A DNA stretch of 64,000 nt from Piromyces finnis (GCA_002104945.1 MCFH01000040.1:208501-272500), one strand, 5' to 3'. Shown: positions 46,756-57,644, numbered from the stretch's first letter. Numbers and translations are program-made. The notes: generated by a model from the letters alone, not told the origin.

Positions 46756-47252
46756 CTTTGTTCTAATAAAACACGTTATAAATTTTTTTTTTAATAAAAC
46801 ATATTTAATAAAATTTTTTTTTACTACCGCGTTTTAGGGACTCTCTATCTTGCTTTGAAATTTGCTACCGTGTTTAGAAACTAACTACCGCGTTTTAGGG
46901 ACTCTCTACCTTACTTTGAAATTTGCTACCGCGTAATAAAGGATTATCTACCGCGTTTTGGTATTGCTACCGTGTCATTTAGAACGACTACTTTGCTTTA
47001 GAGATATCTACCGCGTCCATCATTGTACTTGTATATAATGTGGATCAACTTTATTTAATCTTCCACCAACATCTACTATTGTACTGTATTTAATTTTGTT
47101 ACTATATTTTTAAGAGCTCGTCTAACACCGTTTGATAGGATAGAGTTACGACGACATCTTAATTAAAATATTGTAAAAAATTAAATAAGTAAATATTAAA
47201 CATACTGGAAGAAATAAACCAACTTTTATCTAACCTCCACTTAAACGGAAAT
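46745..47252 (+). other. B-right leader: PBS, CTACCGYGTTTT repeats, structured motif
   Basis: The PBS ATAACAATTAC is at 46745-46755. Degenerate CTACCGCGTTTT/CTACCGTGTTT units occur at about 46825-47015, in an arrangement unlike that in B-left. The hairpin motif (TCGTC/GACGA arms around an ACACCGTTTGATAGGATAGA core) is at 47111-47161. Confidence 0.8.
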
Positions 47253-50237
47253 ATGGACCGTCAAGGGGCGTCTTTGAGGATAGTTAATGATCCTCCAACT
47301 TTCTCAGGAAGAAGACAAGAACTAGATGGGTTCTTGACCAGGGTTGAACTAGCCATTGAAGCCAACCCTGATAGATCCGCTAATGATGAAGCGAGAGTTC
47401 GCTTCTTAATATCTTACTTTGTTAACAGACCTTTAGAATGGGCCGCTCGTTTACGACAGAACAACGACGCCATTCTAAGAAACTATGATCAATTTATTGC
47501 TGCCCTTCGTACCAATTTCGGAGATCCCAATAATGACACAATTGTTGCAAATGGAAGACTTTGCAACATAAAACAAAGAAAGTTTGGCAAAGTGTTTGAA
47601 TATATTAATGAATTTCAACGCGTTAGCCAAAACTCTAATTTCAATGAAGCAGCGAAGATATATATGTTCACAAAGGGCTTACATCCAAAAATGCGTGAAC
47701 ATTTAGCAATAGTCAACCCAAATCCTACTCAGCTAGAGCGTCTCTACTCTGATGTCCTTAGCATAGAAAATCTTACTAAGAGAAATGACATCAGCGAATA
47801 TTATATGACGCACCAAGATAGAAGAAATTATAATCGTGACGATCCAATGGATGTTGACCTATATAGGATTAGCAAGGGTCAACGAAACGTAAATTACTTC
47901 CCATCTCACAGAAGTAATTACGTTGAACCTTCTACTACTAGATCGGATTTAAAGAAAAAAGGGGTTTGTTTTTCTTGTGGGAAGTCTGGACACATGCAGT
48001 TCAATTGTCCAAACAGGAAAAAGCCTAAGAGTGTTAAGATTATTAAAAGGACTATCTCCGAAGAAGAAGCCAGTTCTTCAACCCCTTCAGTCAAAAGAAT
48101 TAGACCAACCAAAGATGTTACTGAGAATGATTCAAACTTATATAAAATACACAAAAGTGAAAAGAAGAACATCATCGATTTTTATATAAAAACAAACGAT
48201 ATGGAAGAAGTGAAAGTCAAAGTCCTTATTGATTCCGGCTCTGATTTAAATTTTATTCATCCTGAATTTGCGAGAATTAATAACATTAAGCTTTACAATA
48301 TCAGGAATCCTTTTAAGGTTTCTGGTCTTGGTCAAGGTAATTCCACTGTTAGAAAAGAATCCGAAAATTGTATTCTCCGTTTAAGGAACCATTACGAAGT
48401 AATTCAACTGTACTCGTTAAGGATTCCCGAAGTCGATGTTATTCTTGGAGTACCTTGGATTGAGAAACATTGTCCAGTTTATTATCATGATTCCTCAAAA
48501 ATTGCCTTTAGCTCCGGATACTGTGCTCGACACTGTAATGTAGGCAAAAGGAGAAATAAGGGTACAACCAATATGGATAAGAAATCGATGTCATCATCAA
48601 GAAAAGGGAAAGAAGCTGCCTTGGATAACGAAAATGAACAATCCTCTTGCATTGACCGTGGTTTTTCCGACTATGACGAATCCTTTTGTTGTAACTCTAG
48701 TGATGACGAAGAAACTGTTAATATCAGGGGCCGTAGAACCTCCGTTAAAACCATTAGTAACTTAGATAGTTGTAATAAAATTAAATTTAGTGATAGTTTA
48801 AATAGCAATAATAATAATAATAATAATAATAATTGTAATTTTAAATGTACATGTAATAATATTAATTGTATTGATGATAATTTAAATAAAGATAATAATT
48901 CGGTCACTGGACCAAAACAATACTCATTTTCAAAAGAAGTGATTAATAATAACAATTTTTGTGTATTAAATTCCGTTAGTAACTGTAATGATTTATCTTG
49001 TAATATTATTAATAAATGTAAAACTGAAAATAATAATTTAAATAAAGATAAAAAATCTGTTGAAATCCCAAATCAATATTTATTATTTAAAGAGGTTTTT
49101 AATGAAAAGAATTGTAATATTTTACCTCCACATCGTGAATACGATTGTGAAATCAGATTAAAGGATAATTCTAACTTGTTTTATGGTCCTCTTTATCCTT
49201 TAACTGAGGCAGAGAGAGATGAATTAAAATGTTATATTAAAGAAAATTTGGAAAAAGGTTTCATTAGGAAATCTACATCTCCTGCCGGAGCACCAGTTTT
49301 ATTTGTCAAAAAGAAAGATGGGTCATTAAGACTATGCGTTGATTATAGGAAACTTAATGATATGACCATTAGAAATTCATATCCTCTTCCATTAATTGGT
49401 GACTTATTGGATAGAGTGAAGGGTGCAAAGTACTTTACTAAATTGGACTTAAAGTCTGCTTATAATTTAGTAAGAATCAAAGAGGGTGATGAATACAAAA
49501 CTGCCTTTAGAACAAGATATGGGCATTTTGAATATCTCGTCATGCCTTTTGGTTTAAAGAATGCACCAGCTACTTTCCAACATTTCATAAATGATGTCCT
49601 TAGTGATTATTTGGATGATTTTGCTATATCATATATTGATGATATTCTAATATACTCAAATAGTCTAGAAGAGCATCATGAACATGTTAAAAAAGTATTG
49701 GAAAAATTATTAGAAAATAATTTATATGTAAAGTTAGAGAAGTGTGAGTTTGATGTTTCAGAAACCACTTTTTTTGGTTATGTATTATCCAAAGATGGTT
49801 TGAAAATGGATAGAGATAAAGTTAAAGCTATCCTCGACTGGCCTGTTCCTACAAATGTTAAAGAAGTCCAATCTTTTATTGGATTATGCAATTATTATAG
49901 AATTTTTATTAAAGACTTTGCAAAAATCGCAAGTCCTTTACATAAACTTACTAGGAAAAATGTTCCTTTTAATTGGGCTTCTGAGTGTCAAAATGCATTT
50001 GTTATACTTAAAAAGGCTTTTACTTCTGCTCCTATTTTAATGAACCCTGATAGCAACAAACCTTTTATTGTTGAGACTGACGCTAGTAACTTTGCAGTCG
50101 GTGCAATTCTTTCACAAGAGTTTGAAGGGCAATTGCACCCTATTGCTTTTATTTCATCTAGCTTAACCAAGTCTCAAAGAAATTATCAAATTTATGATAA
50201 AGAGTTGCTCGCTATCAAAGTGGCTCTCGAAGAATGA
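47253..50237 (+). CDS. Ty3-B-right Gag-Pro-RT frame (994 aa, ends at in-frame TGA)
   Basis: The amino-acid sequence is identical to the frame at 28438-31422, including the poly-Asn tract (about residue 520) and the TGA (50235-50237) at the conserved Trp codon of RNase H. The domain order is the same: Gag, CCHC knuckle, protease, RT and partial RNase H. Confidence 0.93.
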   Translation: MDRQGASLRIVNDPPTFSGRRQELDGFLTRVELAIEANPDRSANDEARVRFLISYFVNRPLEWAARLRQNNDAILRNYDQFIAALRTNFGDPNNDTIVANGRLCNIKQRKFGKVFEYINEFQRVSQNSNFNEAAKIYMFTKGLHPKMREHLAIVNPNPTQLERLYSDVLSIENLTKRNDISEYYMTHQDRRNYNRDDPMDVDLYRISKGQRNVNYFPSHRSNYVEPSTTRSDLKKKGVCFSCGKSGHMQFNCPNRKKPKSVKIIKRTISEEEASSSTPSVKRIRPTKDVTENDSNLYKIHKSEKKNIIDFYIKTNDMEEVKVKVLIDSGSDLNFIHPEFARINNIKLYNIRNPFKVSGLGQGNSTVRKESENCILRLRNHYEVIQLYSLRIPEVDVILGVPWIEKHCPVYYHDSSKIAFSSGYCARHCNVGKRRNKGTTNMDKKSMSSSRKGKEAALDNENEQSSCIDRGFSDYDESFCCNSSDDEETVNIRGRRTSVKTISNLDSCNKIKFSDSLNSNNNNNNNNNCNFKCTCNNINCIDDNLNKDNNSVTGPKQYSFSKEVINNNNFCVLNSVSNCNDLSCNIINKCKTENNNLNKDKKSVEIPNQYLLFKEVFNEKNCNILPPHREYDCEIRLKDNSNLFYGPLYPLTEAERDELKCYIKENLEKGFIRKSTSPAGAPVLFVKKKDGSLRLCVDYRKLNDMTIRNSYPLPLIGDLLDRVKGAKYFTKLDLKSAYNLVRIKEGDEYKTAFRTRYGHFEYLVMPFGLKNAPATFQHFINDVLSDYLDDFAISYIDDILIYSNSLEEHHEHVKKVLEKLLENNLYVKLEKCEFDVSETTFFGYVLSKDGLKMDRDKVKAILDWPVPTNVKEVQSFIGLCNYYRIFIKDFAKIASPLHKLTRKNVPFNWASECQNAFVILKKAFTSAPILMNPDSNKPFIVETDASNFAVGAILSQEFEGQLHPIAFISSSLTKSQRNYQIYDKELLAIKVALEE

Positions 50238-50318
50238 AGACACTATCTGGAAGGTGCAAAGCATCAGTTCGTCATTTATACTGATCATAAGAATTTAACT
50301 TTCCCAAGAAAGCCTGAA

Positions 50319-52091
50319 ATGCTCTCACAAAGACAGATAAGATGGTATGAATTCTTATCTAGATTTGATTTTAAGTTAATATATAGGGCTGGAAAAAAGT
50401 GTGGCAAACCTGATTTGTTATCCAGACGTAGTGATCACATTTGTAATGATAGTAATAATAATAGAATTAATAAAAACATTGAATGTAGTAATTTTAGTTG
50501 TAATTTTATTTCATGTAATGTAATTAATACTTTTAATAAAGATGATTCTTTAATCAATTCTATTTTATGTTCTTTAAAAAATGATGATTTATATAATAAA
50601 GTTTGTGTATTTTTAAATGAAAAAAATTCTTTGTCCCCTCCGATTAGGAATATTAATAAAGTTAAAATTGATAAAGAAGGATTTTTACTTTACGATAATT
50701 TAATTTATGTTCCTTCTTCATTAAGAACTAGGGTCTTAGAATCACATCATGATTCTATTTCTGCTGGTCACTTTGGTGTTAATAAAACTATTGAATTAAT
50801 TAGTAGAAATTTTTGGTGGCCAAAATTTAGTTATGATGTTAAAAAATTTATAAAGTCTTGTGAAACTTGTTGTAAAGCTAAATTTCCAAGACATAAACCA
50901 TATGGTTTGCTTTCTCCTCTTTCCACGCCTAATAGAGCTTGGTCGGAATTGTCAATGGATTTTATTGTCGAGCTTCCAAAATCCAAAGACATGACCACCA
51001 TTATGGTTGTAGTTGATAGGTTAACAAAAATGGCTCATTTTATTCCTTTAAGATGTCTGCCTACTGCTTCTATAGCAGCTGATGTTTTTGTTAACAATAT
51101 CTTTAAATTACATGGTTTTCCTGATTCTATCATTTCTGATCGAGGTACTCAATTTACTTCAGACTTTTGGAATCGCTTATGTAATTTGTTAAATATTAAA
51201 CTTGCTTTCTCTACTGCAAACCATCCTGAAACTGATGGTCAAACGGAGAGGATGAACGGGATATTGGAACAATATCTCCGTTGTTTTATTAACGAAAAAC
51301 AGAATAACTGGGTTGATTTGTTACCTTTTGCTGAATTTGCTTATAACAATACTTTACAGCAATCAATCAATCAATCTCCGTTTTTCGCTAATTATGGGTT
51401 CAATCCAAAATTCAATCCTGAAATTCCTTCAGCGAATAGACCAAATAGAGCTGAACAAAGAATTTTGGATATTAATGAAAACATTAAATTTTTGAAAGAA
51501 AATCTTGATCAAGCAAAAGAAACCTACAAAAAGTATGCTGATCAAAAGAGAATGGAATCCCCAAATTTCGAAGTTGGTAAAAAAGTTTGGTTATTAAAAG
51601 GTATTAATCCTTCAAACAAAAATGTTAAAAGAAAACTTGCTGATCAAATGCTCGGACCTTTTGAAATAATCAAGAAGGTAAGTCCTTTAGCATTTGAATT
51701 AAAGTTGCCAAATAATTTACGTTGCCACCCTGTTTTTCATGTCTCGTTATTAGAACCTTATAACGAAAATGAATTTATAAATAGATCAGTAATAAATAAA
51801 AGAAAAAATATTAAGTTAACTACTGATACTATTGATAGGATTCCTGATAAGATTATTCAAGAAAGAAATTATCATGGAAAGAAATCTTTCTTGATGACAT
51901 GGAAAAATCTTGACGAAAATACTTGGATCCCGGAAGATCAAATTTCAGATGTACAATTGATCCAAGAATTTTATAGGAAAAATAAAAAGTCTAGAAAAGA
52001 AAGTCAAGATCAAGTTTATACAAGGAATAACAATGGTATGATCAGACATAGATATCAACCATTTGTAATTGATATTCCTTCAAAGAAATAA
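50319..52091 (+). CDS. Ty3-B-right Pol C-terminal frame (590 aa)
   Basis: Identical in protein sequence to 26584-28356 and in the same frame as the upstream ORF (50319 minus 47253 is divisible by three). It covers the end of RNase H, integrase and the weak chromodomain-like tail. Confidence 0.88.
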   Translation: MLSQRQIRWYEFLSRFDFKLIYRAGKKCGKPDLLSRRSDHICNDSNNNRINKNIECSNFSCNFISCNVINTFNKDDSLINSILCSLKNDDLYNKVCVFLNEKNSLSPPIRNINKVKIDKEGFLLYDNLIYVPSSLRTRVLESHHDSISAGHFGVNKTIELISRNFWWPKFSYDVKKFIKSCETCCKAKFPRHKPYGLLSPLSTPNRAWSELSMDFIVELPKSKDMTTIMVVVDRLTKMAHFIPLRCLPTASIAADVFVNNIFKLHGFPDSIISDRGTQFTSDFWNRLCNLLNIKLAFSTANHPETDGQTERMNGILEQYLRCFINEKQNNWVDLLPFAEFAYNNTLQQSINQSPFFANYGFNPKFNPEIPSANRPNRAEQRILDINENIKFLKENLDQAKETYKKYADQKRMESPNFEVGKKVWLLKGINPSNKNVKRKLADQMLGPFEIIKKVSPLAFELKLPNNLRCHPVFHVSLLEPYNENEFINRSVINKRKNIKLTTDTIDRIPDKIIQERNYHGKKSFLMTWKNLDENTWIPEDQISDVQLIQEFYRKNKKSRKESQDQVYTRNNNGMIRHRYQPFVIDIPSKK

Positions 52092-52122
52092 TCTCGCAGG
52101 AGCTCGACTTAAAGGGCGAGAT

Positions 52123-52846
52123 TGTAAAGATATAAAGTATATCTTTAAATTATTTAATAATTAATTAATAATTATTGAATAATAATTTTGATATTTTAAT
52201 GAAAAAATTGTTTATAAAATTTATTGTATAAATTTTATGGAATAATTAAATAAATATTAATTTTAAAATATCAAAGTTAGAAATGAAATTTGGATAAATA
52301 TTTAAATTAATGGATAATTAAATTTAAATATTTTAAATATTCAAATTAAATCTTAAAAAGTTTTTATTTAATTAAAATTAGTTTAATAACTTTAGCGTAG
52401 TTTTAAATTAGTATTTTTAATTATAAATATATAATAAATAGTATTATTAATATTTAATTAATATATAGATAATACATGGACTGTATTCAATTTGCAGTTT
52501 ACTCAAATTGAATCAAAAGTGTATTTAATTAGTTTTAGTTTAGTTTTATTATTTTATTATTTAATTAAATTAGTATTAAATTAGTTTTGTTTATTTTATA
52601 TTGAATATATGTATAATTAAATAGAATAGTATATTAAAATATAATTTACAAAAAATATAAATACATGTAAAACTTCTTGATTAAAACGATGTAATTGTTA
52701 TTGACTATTATTTAGTTAATAACTAAATAAAATTAATAAAAGAGATATTTTTAAATAAATTTTGTTTTTCTTGTTTCTTTTTATTTATTTCGTGTTTTAT
52801 GTTTTATTGTAAAATTTTATAATCTGTTTTTTTATAAACTTTTACA
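52123..52846 (+). repeat. B-right 3' LTR
   Basis: Complete 724-base LTR with the same U5 variant as 31941-32664. It is preceded by AAAGGGCGAGAT, the likely polypurine tract, inside a hairpin AATCTCGC/GCGAGATT (52090-52123) that overlaps the Pol stop codon region. Confidence 0.9.
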
Positions 52847-52898
52847 GTTGGTAGTAGTTCTTTTCTTAAAGGAGCTATTGCTTTTGTTTCTTTTATAG
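52847..52898 (-). pseudogene. Ty3-F Gag remnant split off by inversion
   Basis: On the minus strand this segment reads basic Gag-like sequence (RNKSNSSFKKRTTTN). It joins in frame to the F Gag fragment beginning at 32665 when the shared GTTGG/CCAAC is counted once. It is bordered on the right by the B2 LTR. Confidence 0.6.
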
Positions 52899-53686
52899 TG
52901 TAAAGATATAATATATATCTTTAGATTATTTAATAATTAATTATTAATTATTAAATAATAAATTAATATTTAGTAAAACTGATTATAAAATTTTTGAGTA
53001 AATTTTATGGAATAATTTAATAATAAATTATTTTATAATAATTCCGTTAAATTTAAATTAAGATAAATATTTAAGTTTAAGGAATAAAAGAATTTTAATT
53101 AAATTTAAATATTTCAAATATTTTAAATAATTAAAATATTTTTCAAATACTTTTTATTTAATTTTAGAATAGATTATACTTTTTTATTTAAATTTAGAAT
53201 AGTTTAATAATTTTAACTTAGTTTTAAAAATAGATTTATTTATATTTCAATAGGAAATATATTAAGAATAGTATTGATAATATTAAATTAATTTATAGAA
53301 AATACATGGGCTTTATTCAATTTTGAGTTTACTCAAATTGAATTAAAAGTATAATGAATTAGTTTAGTTTAGTTCTGTTATTTTATTATTTAATTAAATT
53401 AGTTTTGTTTATTTTATATTAAATATATGTTTATTTAAATAGAATAATATATTAGAATATAATTATGAAAAAATATAAATACATGTAATTTTTATTTGTT
53501 AAATCGATGTAATTGTTATTTTCAATTTTTTAATTATTAACTATTATATAGCTAATAATATTTTTAAGAGTTTAAATAAAATGTTTTCTTAAAATAAAAA
53601 TTTAATGTTTTATTTTTTTATTTTTGTGTTAATAAAAATTGTTTTGTTTTAAGTATAAAATCTGTTTTAAATTTTATACTTTTACA
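52899..53686 (+). repeat. B2 5' LTR
   Basis: It starts TGTAAAGATATAA and ends CTTTTACA. It aligns along its length with Ty3-B LTRs but is diverged. GTAATTGTTAT at 53509-53519 matches the PBS at 53687-53697. Confidence 0.85.
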
Positions 53687-54243
53687 ATAACAATTACCTT
53701 TTCTTATTAAAAAACACGTTTTATATTTAATAATAAAACAATTTTTATTTTCTGAAGTTACAACATTGGGAATTGCTACCGTAGAAAATTTGGAACTTTT
53801 CGGAAATTTTTTCTCTTCGGAAATTTTTTTTTGTCTACTTGAGAAGCCTACCTTGTGGAACTATTTATGGTGTAACTTCTGTCAGTGTAACATTAATTTT
53901 GTGTTACCCTACTTGTGAAATTCTAAATAAATTTTGTGAAACACTACTTTGTGGAACTATAATTGTGGAATTTTTACCTACTTGTGGAACACTACCTTGT
54001 GAAATCCTTCCTTCGTGGAATTCTTTTGAACGAATCTCGTGGAACTTTGCTTGTGGAACTTCTACTCTGTGAAACTTTCCTTTTTATATTGGAATTGGAA
54101 TAAGTGTAACTCTACTGTATGGAACAATGAAATCTTTATATATAAAATCTATCTGTAATACTAATAGAAATATATTTATGAAATACTCTTGTTTTTAAAT
54201 TGATGAAACTCTTTTAAAATTAAATTTAATTATAATATACTAT

Positions 54244-55411
54244 AAAAAGAACTCGCTCGACACCGTTTGATAGGATAGAGTCTGAGCGACATCTTTTATA
54301 CATAGTATATTATAAATTAAATTGGATATATACAATTAAAAGAGTAAATTAAATCAAAAAATTAATTGCAAAGTAAGAAAATTAAAACTTATTTAAAAAG
54401 GAAGAAAATTAAGAAAAAGTTAATAAAATTTTAAAATTATTTAAATATATTGAGAAATAAGTGAATTAGTATGTTGATTTCACTTATTTGAATGAATTAT
54501 TAATTGTTATTTTGAAATGAACTTATTATATACTTAAAAGACCTCGCTCGACACCGTTTGATAGGATAGAGTCTGAGCGACATCTTTTAAACATGGTATA
54601 TAATAATTATAGAATTATTTAAAATATATTGTATGAAAATTAAAATTTTGATATTTATTAATTAAAATGAAATTGAGAAATAAGTGAATTAAAATGTAAA
54701 TATCACTTATTGGAAAAAGTTATTTTATTGAAATATATTTATTATATATTATAAAAGACCTCGCTCGACACCTTTTGATAGGATAGAGTCTGAGCGACAT
54801 CTTTTAGATATAGTATATAATAAATTAAAATTAAGAAATGAATTAAAATTTTACAATAAAAGTAAAAGTAATAAATGTGTAAAGTTAGTTAAATAAATAA
54901 ATTATTCTTTATTATAATAAGATTTCGATGAAACCTTTTTAGAGGACAGAGTCAGATCGACATCTTTTTGGGAAATAGTATATAATAAATTAAATTGAAA
55001 ATACTATAAATTAATTTAACTTGAAAATTTGAAATATATAATTTTATTTAATGAAGTTAGAAAATGATTTGATATTTAAAATTACTTTTAAAATAATTTA
55101 ACTTCATACTAAATAAAGAACTCGACGACACCTTTTCTTTAAAGGATAGAGTCAGGTCGACTTCTTTAATATGAAGATACAATATAAATTCGATTAACTA
55201 ACTAAATAAATATAATATATTCAAGGATTATATATTATTAATTAAATTATATAAATACAATTAAGAAGTTTATTAAATAATATATTAAAATATTTTGAAG
55301 TAATACGAAAACGAACTTAAAAATTTAATTTCATTGTAATAACTTACTTTATACTTTATAAAGAATTCGCTGACACCAGTTGATATGATGGAGTCAGGTC
55401 GACTTCTTTTA
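54244..55411 (+). repeat. Six-fold repeated hairpin motif in B2 leader
   Basis: Copies lie at about 54244-54297, 54536-54588, 54752-54805, 54919-54969, 55116-55167 and 55361-55411. Each has the form AAAGA..TCGNN(N)-GAC-ACC..GGATAGA-GTC-..NNCGA..TCTTT. The arms change in a paired manner: TCGCTC/GAGCGA, TCGAT/ATCGA, TCGAC/GTCGA. Spacing is about 165-295 bases. One copy exists in each intact Ty3-B leader. Confidence 0.8.
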
Positions 55412-56690
55412 TATAAAGGTGTATTTTATATAACTGAATATTTGACTAAATAGAAAATTCTTAATAATTAGAATATAAATTTAAAGCATTTTTAATTTGA
55501 TTTGAATTTATCAACAAAAGTCAATACAAATTTAGTTATTTAAAAAGTTATACATTTATTAAAAAAAAAAAATTATTTTTATATTTAGTAAATTAAGATA
55601 ATTTGATTGTAATAGTTTATTAAATAATTTATTAAACAAATGATTAAGAATAAATAATTAAAATAATTTGAATTCAATATGAGGAGGTTTTACAAATTTA
55701 GTTGTTAAATAAATTATGTTTTTTATATTTAATAAATTAAAATAAATTAATTAAATAAAGAATTTTTTATAAAGAAGTTATTGTATATCTAGTTAATAAG
55801 TTTATATTTTTATTAAGAAGTAAGTTTTATATTTAAAAGATTCAAATAACTTGAATAAATTAATATAGTAGTTTTGATTGAATAATTATAAAGTTAAATA
55901 AATATATAATAAGAAATGAGTGTAATATTTTTTATTCTTAATAATATGATGGTAGTGAAATCAGAGCTAGAAAATTAATCTATTCTGGATCTGTTCTTAA
56001 TTTCATTTATCTGGATTTTATAAAGAATAAAATGAAAATAAAAAGAAACAAGAAAGAAGAACAATTCAGTAATGAAATAATAAATTTGAAAATTCCAATG
56101 TTTTAAAAAGAAACTTAATGAATTACTGAATTGTGGAGGATTATAACAAAATGTTAAGTACATTCGTCCTATGGAAAATAATGTTATCTAAATAATTCTG
56201 ATTATAATAAATGTAATTTAAAAAATAAATATGATTGTAATGTATTAGTATTGTAGAATTAGAAATAGCTATAATAGAAATTAATGAGGAATAGTTTTAG
56301 TAATAGTAACAACTTGATAGTATAATAGTTAGTATTAATAATAATTAAAAAAAAAAATAGAATTAATAAATACAACAAATGAAAAAAAAATATAATAAAA
56401 TGTAATAAATAGAATAAAGTAATAAATAGAATAAGTTAATAAATATGATAAATGTAATAAATAGAATAAATTATTAAATATAATAAGTTAATAAATATGA
56501 TAAATGTAATAAATATAATGAATAAAACAAATATAAATTAATGTAATATGTATAATAATTATAAGAGTTTTTAATAAATGAATAGTTTTTATGTACTTAA
56601 TAAAACGAACTTTATAAAGGAAAAAAAAAAAAGATTTTAATCTTTATACAATTCTTTTTAATGGAAGTATAATGAGATTGATAACTATAA
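55412..56690 (+). pseudogene. Decayed gag-pro region of B2
   Basis: No long ORF is present. A protease relic (SGSVLNFIYLDFIKNK) can be read near 55970-56020 and corresponds to the LIDSGSDLNFIHPEF region of Ty3-B. The rest is AT-rich, with AATAAATAGAATAA-type short repeats near 56390-56530. Confidence 0.5.
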
Positions 56691-57139
56691 TTACTATATA
56701 TTGATTGTAGGAAATTAAATGATATAATTATTGAAATTCATATATTCCTTTAATCAATAAATAAGATAAATGGAGTAAAATATGTTTTTAAACTAAATTT
56801 AAATATATCAATAGCTTAGTAAGAATTAAATAAAGTGATGAATTTAAAATTGCTTTAATCTTTATATGGCATTTTTAATTTATTATCATACCTTTTATTC
56901 AAAAATGTATCAGCTCTATTTTAATATTTTAAGTGATGCTTTTGATGAAGTATTTTAATTACTTTATAATTAATAATATTTAGTACAACATTATGTATAT
57001 GTTTATATCAATTCTGTGATGTTTTATTGATGATATTTAAATTTATGAATTCATTGTTAAATTTTTAAAAAAGAAATAATTTTATAATACCATATATTGA
57101 TAAATTATAAAATAAAAGAGAATTATAAATATGCTAAAT
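56691..57139 (+). pseudogene. Decayed RT of B2
   Basis: Pieces of Ty3-B RT can be followed in order across frames: DCRKLNDIIIE, NSYIPLI, LVRIK-stop-SDEFK, YLLFKNVSALF and CFIDDI-stop-IYEF, with frameshifts and stops between. It ends at the Ty3-A2 insertion. Confidence 0.65.
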
Positions 57140-57544
57140 GTAAAGAACTAATGTTCAATAAATAAAAACACAAATATATAAAAAGGAAAATAATAAAAGC
57201 AAATAAAAATTTTATTATTGAACACTTAACAAAATTATAACAGGTTAGTGTTTAATAATTTTATTTTTATTATAAAATTTCTTTGTTAATAAAAACTCGA
57301 ATTCCAAATAATTTTTTGAGAAATTTCACTCGTATTTATATAAATGTTTTTAAAAGTAAATTTATAAAAATTTTACAACTTAATTTTTTAAGCCAATCAG
57401 AAATTATCTTCTTTGGTAAAATTTCGTTATAAAATATTTTAATAATTAAAAAAAAGATATTGAGGTTTCGAACTCGAGTAGTTCAAACCAAGGTCTTAGT
57501 TACTAACCACTAAGACAGGTTACTAATTTCTATGATTCGTTACA
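57140..57544 (-). repeat. A2 3' LTR
   Basis: It resembles the A1 LTRs but has AATAATTAAAAAAAAG in place of the A-run and a short deletion in GATATTAATGAGG. Confidence 0.93.
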
Positions 57545-57644
57545 TGGTCCTCCTCCAGGATTCGGATACCAGACGAATCAACTAAATTTATTTGTTACTT
57601 TATTATAAAAGAAATAATTGAAACGAGTGAATACATTTTGAAAA

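Larger units (their letters stand above)
46143..52846 (+). mobile_element. Ty3/gypsy copy B-right (5' LTR truncated)
   Basis: Plus-strand element, inverted relative to B-left, with the same proteins. The left LTR (46143-46744) lacks roughly its first 120 bases, replaced by Ty3-E. The right LTR is 52123-52846, followed by GTTGG. Confidence 0.92.
52899..57139 (+). mobile_element. Decayed B-like retrotransposon B2
   Basis: It has a 5' LTR at 52899-53686, a PBS at 53687-53697, and a long leader with a repeated hairpin motif. Relics follow: a protease (KLIYSGSVLNFI at about 55970, with catalytic Asp replaced by Tyr) and RT (RKLNDI at about 56710, LVRIK at about 56815, CFIDDI-stop-IY at about 57025). 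Many stops and shifts are present. It is cut by Ty3-A2 at 57140. Confidence 0.75.

Noticed and set aside
53839-54072. 77-codon Cys-rich ORF in the B2 leader
   Set aside because: Its CGT/CGTL pattern follows from the degenerate CTTGTGGAACT leader repeats; no family pattern.
54244-54297. Hammerhead ribozyme in the B2 leader motif
   Set aside because: CTGAGCGA resembles the CUGANGA box only in copies 1-3, and no GAAA box or three-way junction is present. Copies 4-6 lack it.
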